From an uncultured Peptococcaceae bacterium (GTDB taxonomy: Bacteria; Bacillota; Dehalobacteriia; UBA4068; UBA4997), in assembly GCA_947626615.1 (NCBI GenBank), contig CANQSW010000025.1, forward strand, positions 1 through 12,887: a stretch of DNA of 12,887 nucleotides, read 5' to 3'. Below, piece by piece: positions 5,316 through 12,401 of this stretch. How positions within the stretch are numbered: position 1 is the stretch's first letter; each line of letters opens with the position of its first letter. The notes beneath the pieces are model-generated. The model did not search any database. It was not told where the DNA came from and saw only the letters and a list, made by a program, of their open reading frames with translations. The position numbers and the translations under genes are program-made.

Positions 5316-6248
5316 TTAGTCTTGCAGCGAATCATACAAGGATTCCTGATAGAGCCATTTGCCGTCGAAAGAAAGCAGACCGCGCACGTTGCCCTTGCGG
5401 CAGAAAACACAGTTTTCGTCCAGCGCGTAGACGGTGTTCAGGCCCTCCAGCCTAACGCTGCCGTCCGGCGCCAGGATATCGTATAACTGCGTGCCGCCCA
5501 CGCCTTCATACACCGCCAGCCAATAAGACGAGGTGCTGTAAGCGCCGGGGCTGGAATAATAGGCGGTATTTATCCGTTCGTAATCCTTGGCCAGCTGCAC
5601 CGGCTCGCCGTCCAGAGTGTAGACGTCCGTAAAATACAGCCAATCCGAGTAATCGGCGGTGTTCATGTCGTAGGAAACGCAGAGCAGCTGGCCGTTCTGC
5701 TGCATACCCATATAGGTGGGCATTTCATAGTCCTCGTCGGACTGCGGCAGCTGCTGTTCGTGCAGCAGAGCGCCGTCGAAGCCGAAAATTTTATAATAGC
5801 CAGCGCCCTCGCGGTAGACCACGAAACGCCCGGTGCTGACGTCGCCGCTATAATAGGAGAAGGTCACGTTGCCCGGCTCGTCGATCGTCACGTCGCCCAG
5901 CAGCTCGCCCCGCGCGTTCTGGAAGCGGTAATGCGTGCTTTCAACGATAGGCCGCCCCCATTGGTCGGATTCCGTATCGGAATACGTTTCCTCGTAGGAT
6001 ACGGCGGCCACCTGCGCCCCGGCGGCGTCGGTCAGCACGTACATATTGCTCGTGCCTTCCACCAGCATTTTGCCCTCGGAATTGATGATACCGCCGGAGC
6101 CGTCCTCGATGCTGTATTCGTAATCATAAAACGTCAGCATATTCGGCATGTCCGCCGTTGTGACCTCCGCCTTGTCCCCGCCGGAGCAGCCGAAAAGCAG
6201 CAGCAGCAGCGCTGCCAGCAGCAGCGGCCCAACAATTTTTTTACGCAT
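5316..6248 (-). CDS. Beta-repeat (WG-like) lipoprotein, one module
   Basis: 310 residues. A signal peptide ending LLLFGCSGG gives lipidated Cys21, so the protein is anchored outside the membrane. The rest is rich in Tyr, Gly, Asp and beta-type repeats of the form 'D.G.LL.E' (INSEGKMLVEG, FGFDGALLHEQ, YTLDGEPVQL, LAPDGSVRLEG, GLLSFDGKWLYQ). This resembles WG/KWG-type propeller repeats, but I cannot assign a family. The C-terminal GNVRGLLSFDGKWLYQE also occurs, slightly altered, at the end of each module of the neighbouring gene (6327-8102), so the two genes are paralogues. The ATG at 6248 has AAGGAGG 7 nt upstream. Function unknown; its place beside a binding lipoprotein suggests an envelope role. 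Confidence 0.8.
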   Translation of the reverse strand: MRKKIVGPLLLAALLLLLFGCSGGDKAEVTTADMPNMLTFYDYEYSIEDGSGGIINSEGKMLVEGTSNMYVLTDAAGAQVAAVSYEETYSDTESDQWGRPIVESTHYRFQNARGELLGDVTIDEPGNVTFSYYSGDVSTGRFVVYREGAGYYKIFGFDGALLHEQQLPQSDEDYEMPTYMGMQQNGQLLCVSYDMNTADYSDWLYFTDVYTLDGEPVQLAKDYERINTAYYSSPGAYSTSSYWLAVYEGVGGTQLYDILAPDGSVRLEGLNTVYALDENCVFCRKGNVRGLLSFDGKWLYQESLYDSLQD

Positions 6249-6326
6249 AGTTATTCCTCCTTAATAATTTATATTTTGCCTTTCCGGCAATAATATCCCG
6301 TTTGCAGCGCATTTTTTTTGCGCCGT

Positions 6327-8102
6327 TCATCTTTGCGGCGCGCCGTAGAGCGGCTGCGGCTCGCCGCTTACGGGCGTTTGATAGAGCCATTCGCCGTCGA
6401 AAGAGAGCAGCCCGCACACGTCGCCCTTATAGCAGATAACGGCGTCCCCGGCGACCGTGCCGACTTCGGAAAGCCCCTCCAGCAGCACGCTGCCGTCCGC
6501 GGCGAGGATATCGTGCAGCGGCGCGCCGGACGCCGCCGTATACGCCGCGTCGATAAGCTCGCTGCTGCCCACGCTGCCGTTCGGCAGATAGCGATACATG
6601 CGTGAAAACACGTTATACTGCCGCGCCAGCTCCACCGGCTCGCCGTTCAAAGTGTAAACATAGCCCTGATCAAATTGCAGGTCGTAGCTTTCCGGCGGGG
6701 CGGCGTGATAGTTGACGAACAGCAGCCGGCCGTTTTGGTACAAGCCGGCGTAGCGGTCGGTATAGTCTTCCGGCACGTCCAGCCGTTCGTCTACCAGCAA
6801 ATTGCCGAAAGAATCGTAGATATGCCAGCCCGGGCCGGCGGCGTTGGCAGCGATAAAGCGCACGGTATCGACGCCGCAGCCATAGTAATAAGCCAGCTCC
6901 ACCGGAACAGTCTCGTTTATCGTCGCGTCCCGCAGCGGCTCGCCCCAGGCGTCCAAAAAGCGCACGCGCGTGCCGGCGACGTTCGCCGCGTCTTGCGTTT
7001 CTTCTATCTGCACGGCAACGTCCTGCCCGTCCCAAGCGCCGTCCAGAACGCGCGCCTTGCCATACTCCTGCCCGGCCAGGATCAGTTTGCCATAAGAATT
7101 TTCGATGCGGACTTTGTTAAGACCGTCATATATCTGCTTCAGCTGCAGCGTGGCGTCCGCGTCAGCCGGCCTGGCCGCGCCGGAGCCTTCCTGCGGCTCG
7201 TCGGAGGCCGGCTCCTGATAGATCCACTCGCCGTCAAAGGAGAGAAGCCCGCGCACGCCGTCCTTGGTGCAGACAACGGCCTCGCCGTTGATATCGTAGA
7301 TCTGGGAGAGCCCCTCCAGCACCAGGCGGCCGTCCGAGGTCAGCAGATCGTGCAACGTGCCGCCGTCTGCCGTCGCATAATACGCGCAGAGATAGTCCTG
7401 GCCGATGACCTTGCTGCCGTCGGGCAAATACTCGTACGTCCAATCAATGCCGTTATATTGCTTCGGCAGCTCCAGCGGCTCGCCGGACAAAGTGTAGAGA
7501 TAGACGTGATAGTACTCCGGGCTTAAGTCCTGCGGCGGCCCGGCGTGGCAGGAAACGTACATCGCCCGGCCGTTTTGATTCATGCTGACGTAGCAATAGG
7601 TGTAGCTTGCCGGCACCTCCAGCTTATCCTCCACCAGCAGACGGCCGGAAAGATCGTAGATACGCCAGCCCGGCCCGCCGTCATTGGTCTCCACCAGAAA
7701 GCGCACGGTGCTGATATCGCCGTTTGTATAGTAATACAACGGTATCTGCTGCCCGTCTATCGACACGTCGCCCACCTGCTCGCCCCGGGCGTCGAAAAAG
7801 CTATAATGTATACTCTCCACCAGCGGCTCGCCCCATTCGGCCAGCTCCGTGTCAGAATCATTCTCCTCAAACTGCACGGCGTAGCGGCCCGTGCCCGAAG
7901 CGTCATACAAAACGGACGAATTGAAGGAATCCTCCGCCGGCGGCGTGACCACCTGCCCCGCGGAATTGATGATATATTCCCCGTCGCCGTTATTGAACCA
8001 CAGCAGGGGCGGCTCCGCCGCCTCTTTGGTTCCGCCGGAGCAGCCGAAAAGCAGCGGCAGCAGGCCAAACAGCAGCAGCGCCGCGCTGAAACGATATTTC
8101 AT
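6327..8102 (-). CDS. Tandem two-module beta-repeat lipoprotein
   Basis: 591 residues from the ATG at 8102, where GGGAGGG lies 6-8 nt upstream. The frame is open 85 codons further back, but that stretch has no lipobox, while MKYRFSAALLLFGLLPLLFGC is a complete lipoprotein signal with Cys21. The mature protein has two related modules, about 30-296 and 321-575, joined by an Ala/Asp/Glu-rich linker. Paired matches include GRLLVEDKLEVPASYT with GNLLVDERLDVPEDYT, MNQNGRAMYVSCHAGPP with LYQNGRLLFVNYHAAPP, and GVRGLLSFDGEWIYQ with DVCGLLSFDGEWLYQ. An internal duplication is therefore clear. It is the first gene of the three-lipoprotein set (gaps of 78 and 33 nt). The fold is probably a beta-propeller-like repeat domain; ligand and role are unknown. 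Confidence 0.82.
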   Translation of the reverse strand: MKYRFSAALLLFGLLPLLFGCSGGTKEAAEPPLLWFNNGDGEYIINSAGQVVTPPAEDSFNSSVLYDASGTGRYAVQFEENDSDTELAEWGEPLVESIHYSFFDARGEQVGDVSIDGQQIPLYYYTNGDISTVRFLVETNDGGPGWRIYDLSGRLLVEDKLEVPASYTYCYVSMNQNGRAMYVSCHAGPPQDLSPEYYHVYLYTLSGEPLELPKQYNGIDWTYEYLPDGSKVIGQDYLCAYYATADGGTLHDLLTSDGRLVLEGLSQIYDINGEAVVCTKDGVRGLLSFDGEWIYQEPASDEPQEGSGAARPADADATLQLKQIYDGLNKVRIENSYGKLILAGQEYGKARVLDGAWDGQDVAVQIEETQDAANVAGTRVRFLDAWGEPLRDATINETVPVELAYYYGCGVDTVRFIAANAAGPGWHIYDSFGNLLVDERLDVPEDYTDRYAGLYQNGRLLFVNYHAAPPESYDLQFDQGYVYTLNGEPVELARQYNVFSRMYRYLPNGSVGSSELIDAAYTAASGAPLHDILAADGSVLLEGLSEVGTVAGDAVICYKGDVCGLLSFDGEWLYQTPVSGEPQPLYGAPQR

Positions 8103-8159
8103 CGCGATCCCTCCCCGTAGGCAATACACTATATTTTGTAATATTCGGCAAAAGCCGCC

Positions 8160-8178
8160 AAAAACCTGCCGAAGCAGG
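8160..8178 (-). terminator. Small UUCG hairpin with U-run in the leader of the lipoprotein genes
   Basis: On the minus strand CCTGC-TTCG-GCAGG is followed directly by TTTTT (8164-8160), about 60 nt before the start at 8102. The 5-bp stem is short but has a stable tetraloop. It may be a leader attenuator, or stop transcripts coming from upstream. A second small palindrome, CGGCAAAAGCCG, lies at 8146-8157. Confidence 0.4.
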
Positions 8179-8203
8179 CGTTTTCCTTGCCTGTATTTTA
8201 TAG

Positions 8204-8233
8204 TTGCAAACCGGCGGCGGCTTGTGCTACAAT
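8204..8233 (+). promoter_or_regulatory. Promoter of metNI
   Basis: TTGCAA (8204-8209), 18-bp spacer, TACAAT (8228-8233). The start would be near 8240, giving a leader of about 60 nt. That is too short for a SAM riboswitch or T-box, and neither is seen. Confidence 0.65.
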
Positions 8234-8300
8234 AAATAAATAGCATCTGACAAAATGCGCGGCCCAAAGCCGCAAAATCAGCAGAAAGGCGGCAGTAAAA

Positions 8301-9341
8301 ATGTCGGAAAATCATATTATCCGCCTGGAACACCTCAGCAAAACGTATACCACCCAAGCAGGCAGCGTGCAGGCTCTGCAGGATATCAACCTGGAAATCC
8401 GCCAGGGCGAGATATTTGGCGTGATCGGCCTATCCGGCGCGGGCAAAAGCACGCTCGTCCGCTGTATCAATTTTCTGGAGCGGCCCACCGGCGGCAAGGT
8501 CTGGGTGGACGGGCAGGATATGTCGGCCCTCTCCACCGCCGAACTGAACCAGATACGCCAATCCGTGGCCATGATCTTCCAGCAGTTCAACCTGCTGATG
8601 CAGCGGACTTCGCTGGAGAACATCTGCTTCCCGCTGGAGATCGCCAAAGTGCCCAAGGCCGAAGCGAAAAAGCGCGCGCTGGAGCTGCTGGAGCTGGTCG
8701 GCCTCTCCGATAAGGCCAACTCCTATCCCGCCCAGCTTTCCGGCGGGCAGAAGCAGCGCGTGGCGATAGCAAGGGCGCTTTCCACCAACCCCAAGGTGTT
8801 GCTCTGCGACGAGGCGACCTCCGCGCTCGACCCGGCCAGCACCCGCTCGATCCTGGCGCTGCTGAAGGATATCAACCAGAAGCTTGGCATAACCATCGTC
8901 ATCATCACGCATGAGATGAGCGTGATCGAAAATATCTGCCAGCGGGTGGCGGTCATCGACCAAAGCCGCATCGCCGAATGTGGCGACGTGCGCGAGATCT
9001 TCGCCCACCCCAAAAGCAATATCGCCAAAACGCTCGTCTTCCCCAACCAACGCCAGACGCAGGCCATGGTGGGCACGCTCTGCTGCCGCATCGTCTTCGA
9101 CGGCCAAAGCTCTTATGAGCCGGTCATCGCCAACATGATACTTAACTTTAAGCGGCCGGTGAACATCATCTTCGCCGACAGCAAGAACATCGACGGCAAG
9201 GCCTTCGGCCAGATCGTGCTGCAGCTGCCGGAGGAGCCGGGCGTGGCGGAAAAAATGCAGCAATACCTGCAGGCGCAGGGGCTGACGGTGGAAGTCTTCC
9301 AGGCCGACGCCAATTTGGAGGTGAACGCAAATGTCCGCTGA
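8301..9341 (+). CDS. metN: Methionine import ATP-binding protein MetN
   Basis: 346 residues, the ATPase of the D/L-methionine ABC importer, acting on the cytoplasmic side of the membrane with MetI. Walker A GLSGAGKST is at 43-51, the Q-loop MIFQQFNLL at 91-99, signature LSGGQ at 146-150, Walker B VLLCDE at 166-171, D-loop SALD at 174-177 and the switch His at 204 (ITHEMSVIE). After the nucleotide-binding domain comes a C-terminal region (about 265-340) matching the NIL regulatory domain, which in E. coli MetN binds methionine and inhibits transport. The predicted Shine-Dalgarno (AAAGGCGG) is weak and about 10 nt away. The gene overlaps metI by 11 bp, so the two are co-translated. Confidence 0.96.
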   Translation: MSENHIIRLEHLSKTYTTQAGSVQALQDINLEIRQGEIFGVIGLSGAGKSTLVRCINFLERPTGGKVWVDGQDMSALSTAELNQIRQSVAMIFQQFNLLMQRTSLENICFPLEIAKVPKAEAKKRALELLELVGLSDKANSYPAQLSGGQKQRVAIARALSTNPKVLLCDEATSALDPASTRSILALLKDINQKLGITIVIITHEMSVIENICQRVAVIDQSRIAECGDVREIFAHPKSNIAKTLVFPNQRQTQAMVGTLCCRIVFDGQSSYEPVIANMILNFKRPVNIIFADSKNIDGKAFGQIVLQLPEEPGVAEKMQQYLQAQGLTVEVFQADANLEVNANVR

Positions 9342-9990
9342 ACAAATGTTTGAAATACTCAGCACCGAGACTGTGAACACTCTGCTGCTCACGCTGCTCT
9401 CCACGCTGTTTGCCTATATCATCGGGCTGCCGCTGGGCATAATACTTATCATCACCGACCGCGACGGCATACACCCCAACCGCCCGATCAACGCCGTGCT
9501 GGGGTTCATCGTGAACATTCTGCGCTCGATACCGTTTCTGATCCTGATGGTCTGGATGATACCCGTCACCCGCACTATCGTCGGCACGACTATCGGCAAC
9601 CGCGGTACGATACTGCCGCTGGTGGTGGCCGCGGCCCCGTTCGTGGCGCGTATGGTGGAAAGCTCGATCAAAGAGGTGGACCACGGCGTGATCGAAGCGG
9701 CGCAGTCTATGGGCGCGCCCACCGGCAAGATCATCACCAAGGTCATGCTGGGCGAAGCGCGGCCTTCGCTGCTGATCAATCTGGTCATCACGATCACCAC
9801 GATTCTGGGCTACACCGCCATGGCCGGTTTTGTGGGCGGCGGCGGCCTCGGCAAGGTGGCCGTCAACTACGGCTATTATAAATATCAGGACGACATCATG
9901 ACGCTGGCCGTCATCTTGCTGGTGATATTGGTGCAGATCTTCCAGGAGACGGGTATGCGCCTGGCCAAGCGCTTCGACAAGCGGCTGTAA
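9331..9990 (+). CDS. metI: Methionine import permease MetI
   Basis: 219 residues, the membrane subunit of the methionine importer. Five hydrophobic segments can be picked out (about 17-42, 56-78, 95-108, 148-172, 190-205). The cytoplasmic coupling loop EAAQSMGAPTGKIITKVML (122-140) has the EAA...G motif that contacts MetN. MAGFVGGGGLGKVAVNYGYY is typical of the family. The ATG at 9331 lies inside the metN 3' end and has GGAGG about 9 nt upstream. No clear terminator follows the stop; a new strong promoter begins 28 nt downstream. Confidence 0.97.
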   Translation: MSAEQMFEILSTETVNTLLLTLLSTLFAYIIGLPLGIILIITDRDGIHPNRPINAVLGFIVNILRSIPFLILMVWMIPVTRTIVGTTIGNRGTILPLVVAAAPFVARMVESSIKEVDHGVIEAAQSMGAPTGKIITKVMLGEARPSLLINLVITITTILGYTAMAGFVGGGGLGKVAVNYGYYKYQDDIMTLAVILLVILVQIFQETGMRLAKRFDKRL

Positions 9991-10018
9991 AAAATTTACA
10001 AAAATTTTATTGCCGCTC

Positions 10019-10047
10019 TTGACAAGCCGGGCGGCGCACGCTATAAT
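10019..10047 (+). promoter_or_regulatory. Full-consensus promoter between metI and metQ
   Basis: TTGACA (10019-10024), exactly 17 bp, TATAAT (10042-10047): the best promoter in the window. A start near 10054 would produce a leader carrying the 35-codon ORF and the terminator at 10222-10262. Confidence 0.9.
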
Positions 10048-10091
10048 TTAACCAACTTGACAAGTAGGCAAAACGAAAGGAGAAGCGCAAA

Positions 10092-10199
10092 ATGGTCAAC
10101 AATTTCGGCAAAAACTTGCTGCGGGCGCGCTACATGTGCCGCTACATGCGCAGGCTTTGCTCTGCTCTTGTTCCGTTTGCGGCTGCCCCGGCGTTTTGA
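10092..10199 (+). CDS. 35-residue Met/Cys/Arg-rich small protein or leader peptide
   Basis: Too short for usual gene calling, but well supported: a perfect promoter 45 nt upstream, AAAGGAG about 7-9 nt before the ATG, a TGA stop, and an intrinsic terminator 23 nt later. The product is 35 residues; its centre reads RYMCRYMRRLC, with three Met including the start, two Cys and six Arg, and the C-terminus is hydrophobic (ALVPFAAAPAF). I know no family for it. Met and Cys codons just before a terminator and upstream of a methionine-binding protein gene suggest a leader peptide that senses sulfur amino acids. It could also be an independent small cationic protein. The start of the peptide (NFGKNLLRAR) slightly recalls a helix-turn-helix N-terminus, but it is too short for one. 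Confidence 0.55.
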   Translation: MVNNFGKNLLRARYMCRYMRRLCSALVPFAAAPAF

Positions 10200-10221
10200 C
10201 CATATTTGCCACGCTTATATT

Positions 10222-10262
10222 CCGGGAGCTTCCAGGCGGAGCTTCCGGTTATTTTTATTTTA
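10222..10262 (+). terminator. Intrinsic terminator between the leader ORF and metQ
   Basis: CCGGGAGCT (10222-10230) pairs with AGCTTCCGG (10240-10248). Two further pairs bring the stem to 11 bp with a 5-nt loop, and one G-U pair is present on this strand. It runs straight into TTATTTTTATTTT (10249-10261). The U-rich tail and plus-strand G-U pair fit a plus-strand terminator or attenuator. I did not find a convincing competing antiterminator; a 5-bp pairing of GAAGC in the leader Shine-Dalgarno with GCTTC at 10241-10245 is the only hint. Confidence 0.8.
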
Positions 10263-10276
10263 AGGAGGTGGGCGGC

Positions 10277-10354
10277 GTGCTGCTTCGTCTGACCGGCTTG
10301 GTGAAGAGGAACCTTTTTCTGGGGCGAATGTGGCCCGGCTGTAAGCGGCCCTGA
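10277..10354 (+). CDS. Possible 25-residue mini-ORF (GTG start)
   Basis: GTG at 10277 is preceded by AAGGAGGTG, a near-perfect anti-Shine-Dalgarno match, with about 8 nt spacing. It reads 25 codons to TGA at 10352-10354, giving a basic peptide (LVKRNLFLG...CKRP). It starts just behind the terminator and ends 22 nt before metQ's -35 box. It may be a second leader peptide in readthrough transcripts. No homology is recognised; the ribosome-binding site is the only firm evidence. Confidence 0.3.
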   Translation: MLLRLTGLVKRNLFLGRMWPGCKRP

Positions 10355-10375
10355 CCAGAAATTTTAGAAAAACTC

Positions 10376-10404
10376 TGGACTTTTTGGCGAGGGTAATATA
10401 TAAT
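10376..10404 (+). promoter_or_regulatory. Promoter of metQ
   Basis: TGGACT (10376-10381), 17-bp spacer, perfect TATAAT (10399-10404). The start would be near 10411, 36 nt before the metQ ATG. A weak hairpin CCAGA/TCTGG followed by ACTTTTT lies at 10355-10385 and overlaps it. Confidence 0.7.
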
Positions 10405-10446
10405 CAAGCATATCTTTATTCTACTATTTTTTAGGAGGTAATCCCC

Positions 10447-11283
10447 ATGAAGAAACTTTTGGCGCTGCTTCTGGTGCTGACTTTGGCGCTGGTGGCGGCA
10501 ACCGGCTGCGGCGGCGATTCGCAGCAATCCACGCAACAGAACACAGAAGAGCTGATTCCGGTGAAAGTCGGCGCCAGCCCCACGCCCCACGCGGAGATTC
10601 TGGAGGCTATCAAGCCCCTGATGGCTGAAAAGGGCTATGACCTGCAGGTGGTCGAATTCACCGATTACGTGCTGCCCAACACCGCGCTGGAAAGCGGCGA
10701 CATCGACGCCAACTACTTCCAGCACATCACCTACATGAACAACTTTAACGAAGAAAACGGCACGCATCTGGCCTCCATCGCCGAGATCCACTATGAGCCG
10801 ATGGGCATTTACGCCGGCAAGACCGCTTCTCTGGAAGATCTGGCTGACGGCGCCACCGTGGGCGTTCCGGCCGACACCACCAACGAGGCCCGCGCGCTGC
10901 TGCTGCTCGAGGCCGCCGGCCTTATCACCGTTGACCCGGACGCCGGGCTGACCGCCACTATCTACGACATCACCGACAACCCGAAGAATCTGCAGATCTC
11001 CGAGATCGAAGCGGCGCAGCTGCCCCGTTCTCTGGCCGATCTGGACATTGCCGTTATCAACGCCAACTACGCCCTGCAGGCCGATCTTTCGGTGACTGAG
11101 GACGCTCTGGTGGCCGAAGCGGCCGATTCCACCGCCGCGCAGGCTTATGCCAACGTGCTGGCCGTCCACGAGGGCGATGAAGAAGACCCGGCGCTGCTGA
11201 CTCTGGCCGAAGCGCTGAAGAGCGACACCGCCCGCGACTTCATCATCAACACCTACAACAACAGCGTACAGCCGCTGTTCTAA
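10447..11283 (+). CDS. metQ: Methionine-binding lipoprotein MetQ (NlpA family)
   Basis: 278 residues. The signal peptide MKKLLALLLVLTLALVAATGC has a lipobox ending at Cys21, so the protein is tethered outside the membrane and delivers methionine to MetNI. NlpA-family landmarks: VGASPTPHAEIL at 41-52, DYVLPNTALESGDIDANYF at 73-91 with QHITYMNNF next, YEPMGIYAGK at 116-125, VPADTTNEARALLLLEAAGLI at 140-160, and ALKSDTARDFI near the end. Length is usual for the family. Shine-Dalgarno AGGAGG lies 8 nt before the ATG. Unlike most metNIQ operons, it is separated from metI by 456 nt holding its own promoter, so it can be expressed in excess of the transporter core. Ligand specificity (L-, D-methionine or a related compound) is inferred from the family. 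Confidence 0.95.
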   Translation: MKKLLALLLVLTLALVAATGCGGDSQQSTQQNTEELIPVKVGASPTPHAEILEAIKPLMAEKGYDLQVVEFTDYVLPNTALESGDIDANYFQHITYMNNFNEENGTHLASIAEIHYEPMGIYAGKTASLEDLADGATVGVPADTTNEARALLLLEAAGLITVDPDAGLTATIYDITDNPKNLQISEIEAAQLPRSLADLDIAVINANYALQADLSVTEDALVAEAADSTAAQAYANVLAVHEGDEEDPALLTLAEALKSDTARDFIINTYNNSVQPLF

Positions 11284-11297
11284 ACCAAAAGGCCAAG

Positions 11298-11331
11298 AAA
11301 AAGCGCTCTCCCAGCAGGGAGAGCGCTTTTT
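11298..11331. terminator. Bidirectional terminator of metQ and the stalk-domain gene
   Basis: A 15-bp perfect stem, 11298-11312 with 11317-11331, has an AGCA loop and flanking A5/T5, so either strand ends in a U-run. It lies between the convergent stops at 11283 and 11357. Confidence 0.92.
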
Positions 11332-11356
11332 ATGTGTGTTTCAAATCATTTTCAAA

Positions 11357-12355
11357 TCATTTTTCAATGTGCAGCAGACCGTCCGCCTCCACGCTGACGT
11401 TGCAGCCCAGCAGCTGGAAGAACTGCGCCGGCACGTAAGTTTTGCCGCTACTACTCACATAAGGCGTTGCTACCATTTCGATATCATCGCGCAGCTTGAC
11501 GCCTTGGAAATTTCTAAACTGAACTATGCTGTTATAAGTATCGCTCCGCACACACATTTGGTTATAGATAACAACAGTACTTTGCAAAGAATAATTCCAG
11601 TTTACACCGGCACCCAGCGCCTCCGCCACCTGGCGGACGGGCACCATCGGCTGGCCCTGCAGGTATTCCACCACGCCGGCAAACTTCTTGCCGCCGGCCA
11701 CCACGTCATAGCCGTGATATTCGACGCCAGAGACGGCCGCCGGCGCGCCCGCGACGCGCACGACCTTAGCGGCCACAGCCTGCGCCGGTTCGGAAGGCTG
11801 GATCAGATCGAACCAGGCCATGAACTGCTCGCCGGTCTTAGGCGCGGCCTCGCCCCAAACCTCTTTGGTCAGCGTGAGGTAAAGGCTGCCGCCGGCGGTC
11901 AGCACCCGCCAGCCGTCCTCGGCCGCCGTCACCTGCTCCGCCGTATAAAGGCCCGCCGGCGCGGTATAATCGTCCAGCACGATCAGATAATGCAGCGGCG
12001 ACTGCGGCGGTATCGACATCGTCATCTGCGGGCCGTAGCTCACCAGCACTTCACAGCCAGGCTCCAGCGTCCGCCAGTCCACCGGGCTGCCGTATTTGGC
12101 GGAAATGGCGGTGAAACCGTCGGGCAGGTTCACCTGCAGCTCGCGGCCGTCCACCTCCAGCAGCAGATTGCTGTATTGGCCGTCCTCCACCACCTCTTTG
12201 ATCACGCCCTGCGCCGTGTTGGCGGCGGGTTCGGCTGCCGTCAGCAGCACGCCGGAATCCAGCGGAGACTCCTCGCCCGCCGGGGCCAGCGCCAGCGCCA
12301 GGCCCGGCAGAGCGCAAAGCGCCAGCGCCAAACCAAGAATACGCAATTTTTTCAT
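11357..12355 (-). CDS. Secreted protein with copper-amine-oxidase-N-like (stalk) domain
   Basis: 332 residues. Residues 1-24 form a signal peptide (MKKLRILGLALALCALPGLA) without a convincing lipobox, so the protein is probably exported. The middle (about 48-200) is beta-rich and unassigned; its GVIKEVVEDGQYSNLLLEVDG resembles small OB/beta domains often paired with stalk domains. Residues about 236-330 fit the copper amine oxidase N-terminal-like domain: MVPVRQVAEALGAGVNWN at 237-254, then TYVPAQFFQLLGCNV at 306-320, the usual paired 'vPvR...lG' halves. This is a common Firmicutes cell-surface module and is not an enzyme by itself. The ATG at 12355 has GGAGG 9 nt upstream. It begins 46 nt after recG and is probably co-transcribed with it. 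Function unknown. Confidence 0.82.
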   Translation of the reverse strand: MKKLRILGLALALCALPGLALALAPAGEESPLDSGVLLTAAEPAANTAQGVIKEVVEDGQYSNLLLEVDGRELQVNLPDGFTAISAKYGSPVDWRTLEPGCEVLVSYGPQMTMSIPPQSPLHYLIVLDDYTAPAGLYTAEQVTAAEDGWRVLTAGGSLYLTLTKEVWGEAAPKTGEQFMAWFDLIQPSEPAQAVAAKVVRVAGAPAAVSGVEYHGYDVVAGGKKFAGVVEYLQGQPMVPVRQVAEALGAGVNWNYSLQSTVVIYNQMCVRSDTYNSIVQFRNFQGVKLRDDIEMVATPYVSSSGKTYVPAQFFQLLGCNVSVEADGLLHIEK

Positions 12356-12401
12356 TTTTTATGACCTCCTATCAACATATCTATCTGTAAAGCCCGCGTT
12401 T

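Noticed and set aside
4350..5486. 378-codon plus-strand open frame
   Set aside because: It lies antisense to the PstS-like gene and has no ribosome-binding site or recognisable motif.
8234..8300. SAM riboswitch or T-box upstream of metN
   Set aside because: The leader is only about 60 nt and contains one small CGGC/GCCG hairpin; the conserved cores of these elements are absent.
8103..8357. 85-codon N-terminal extension of the two-module lipoprotein
   Set aside because: It would bury the complete lipoprotein signal sequence. A strong Shine-Dalgarno lies directly before the ATG at 8102, and the extension overlaps the metN promoter and start.
10226..10247. Direct repeat GGAGCTTCC, twice with a 4-nt spacer, as a protein-binding site
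   Set aside because: The two copies are largely accounted for by the two arms of the terminator stem, since AGCT is its own complement.
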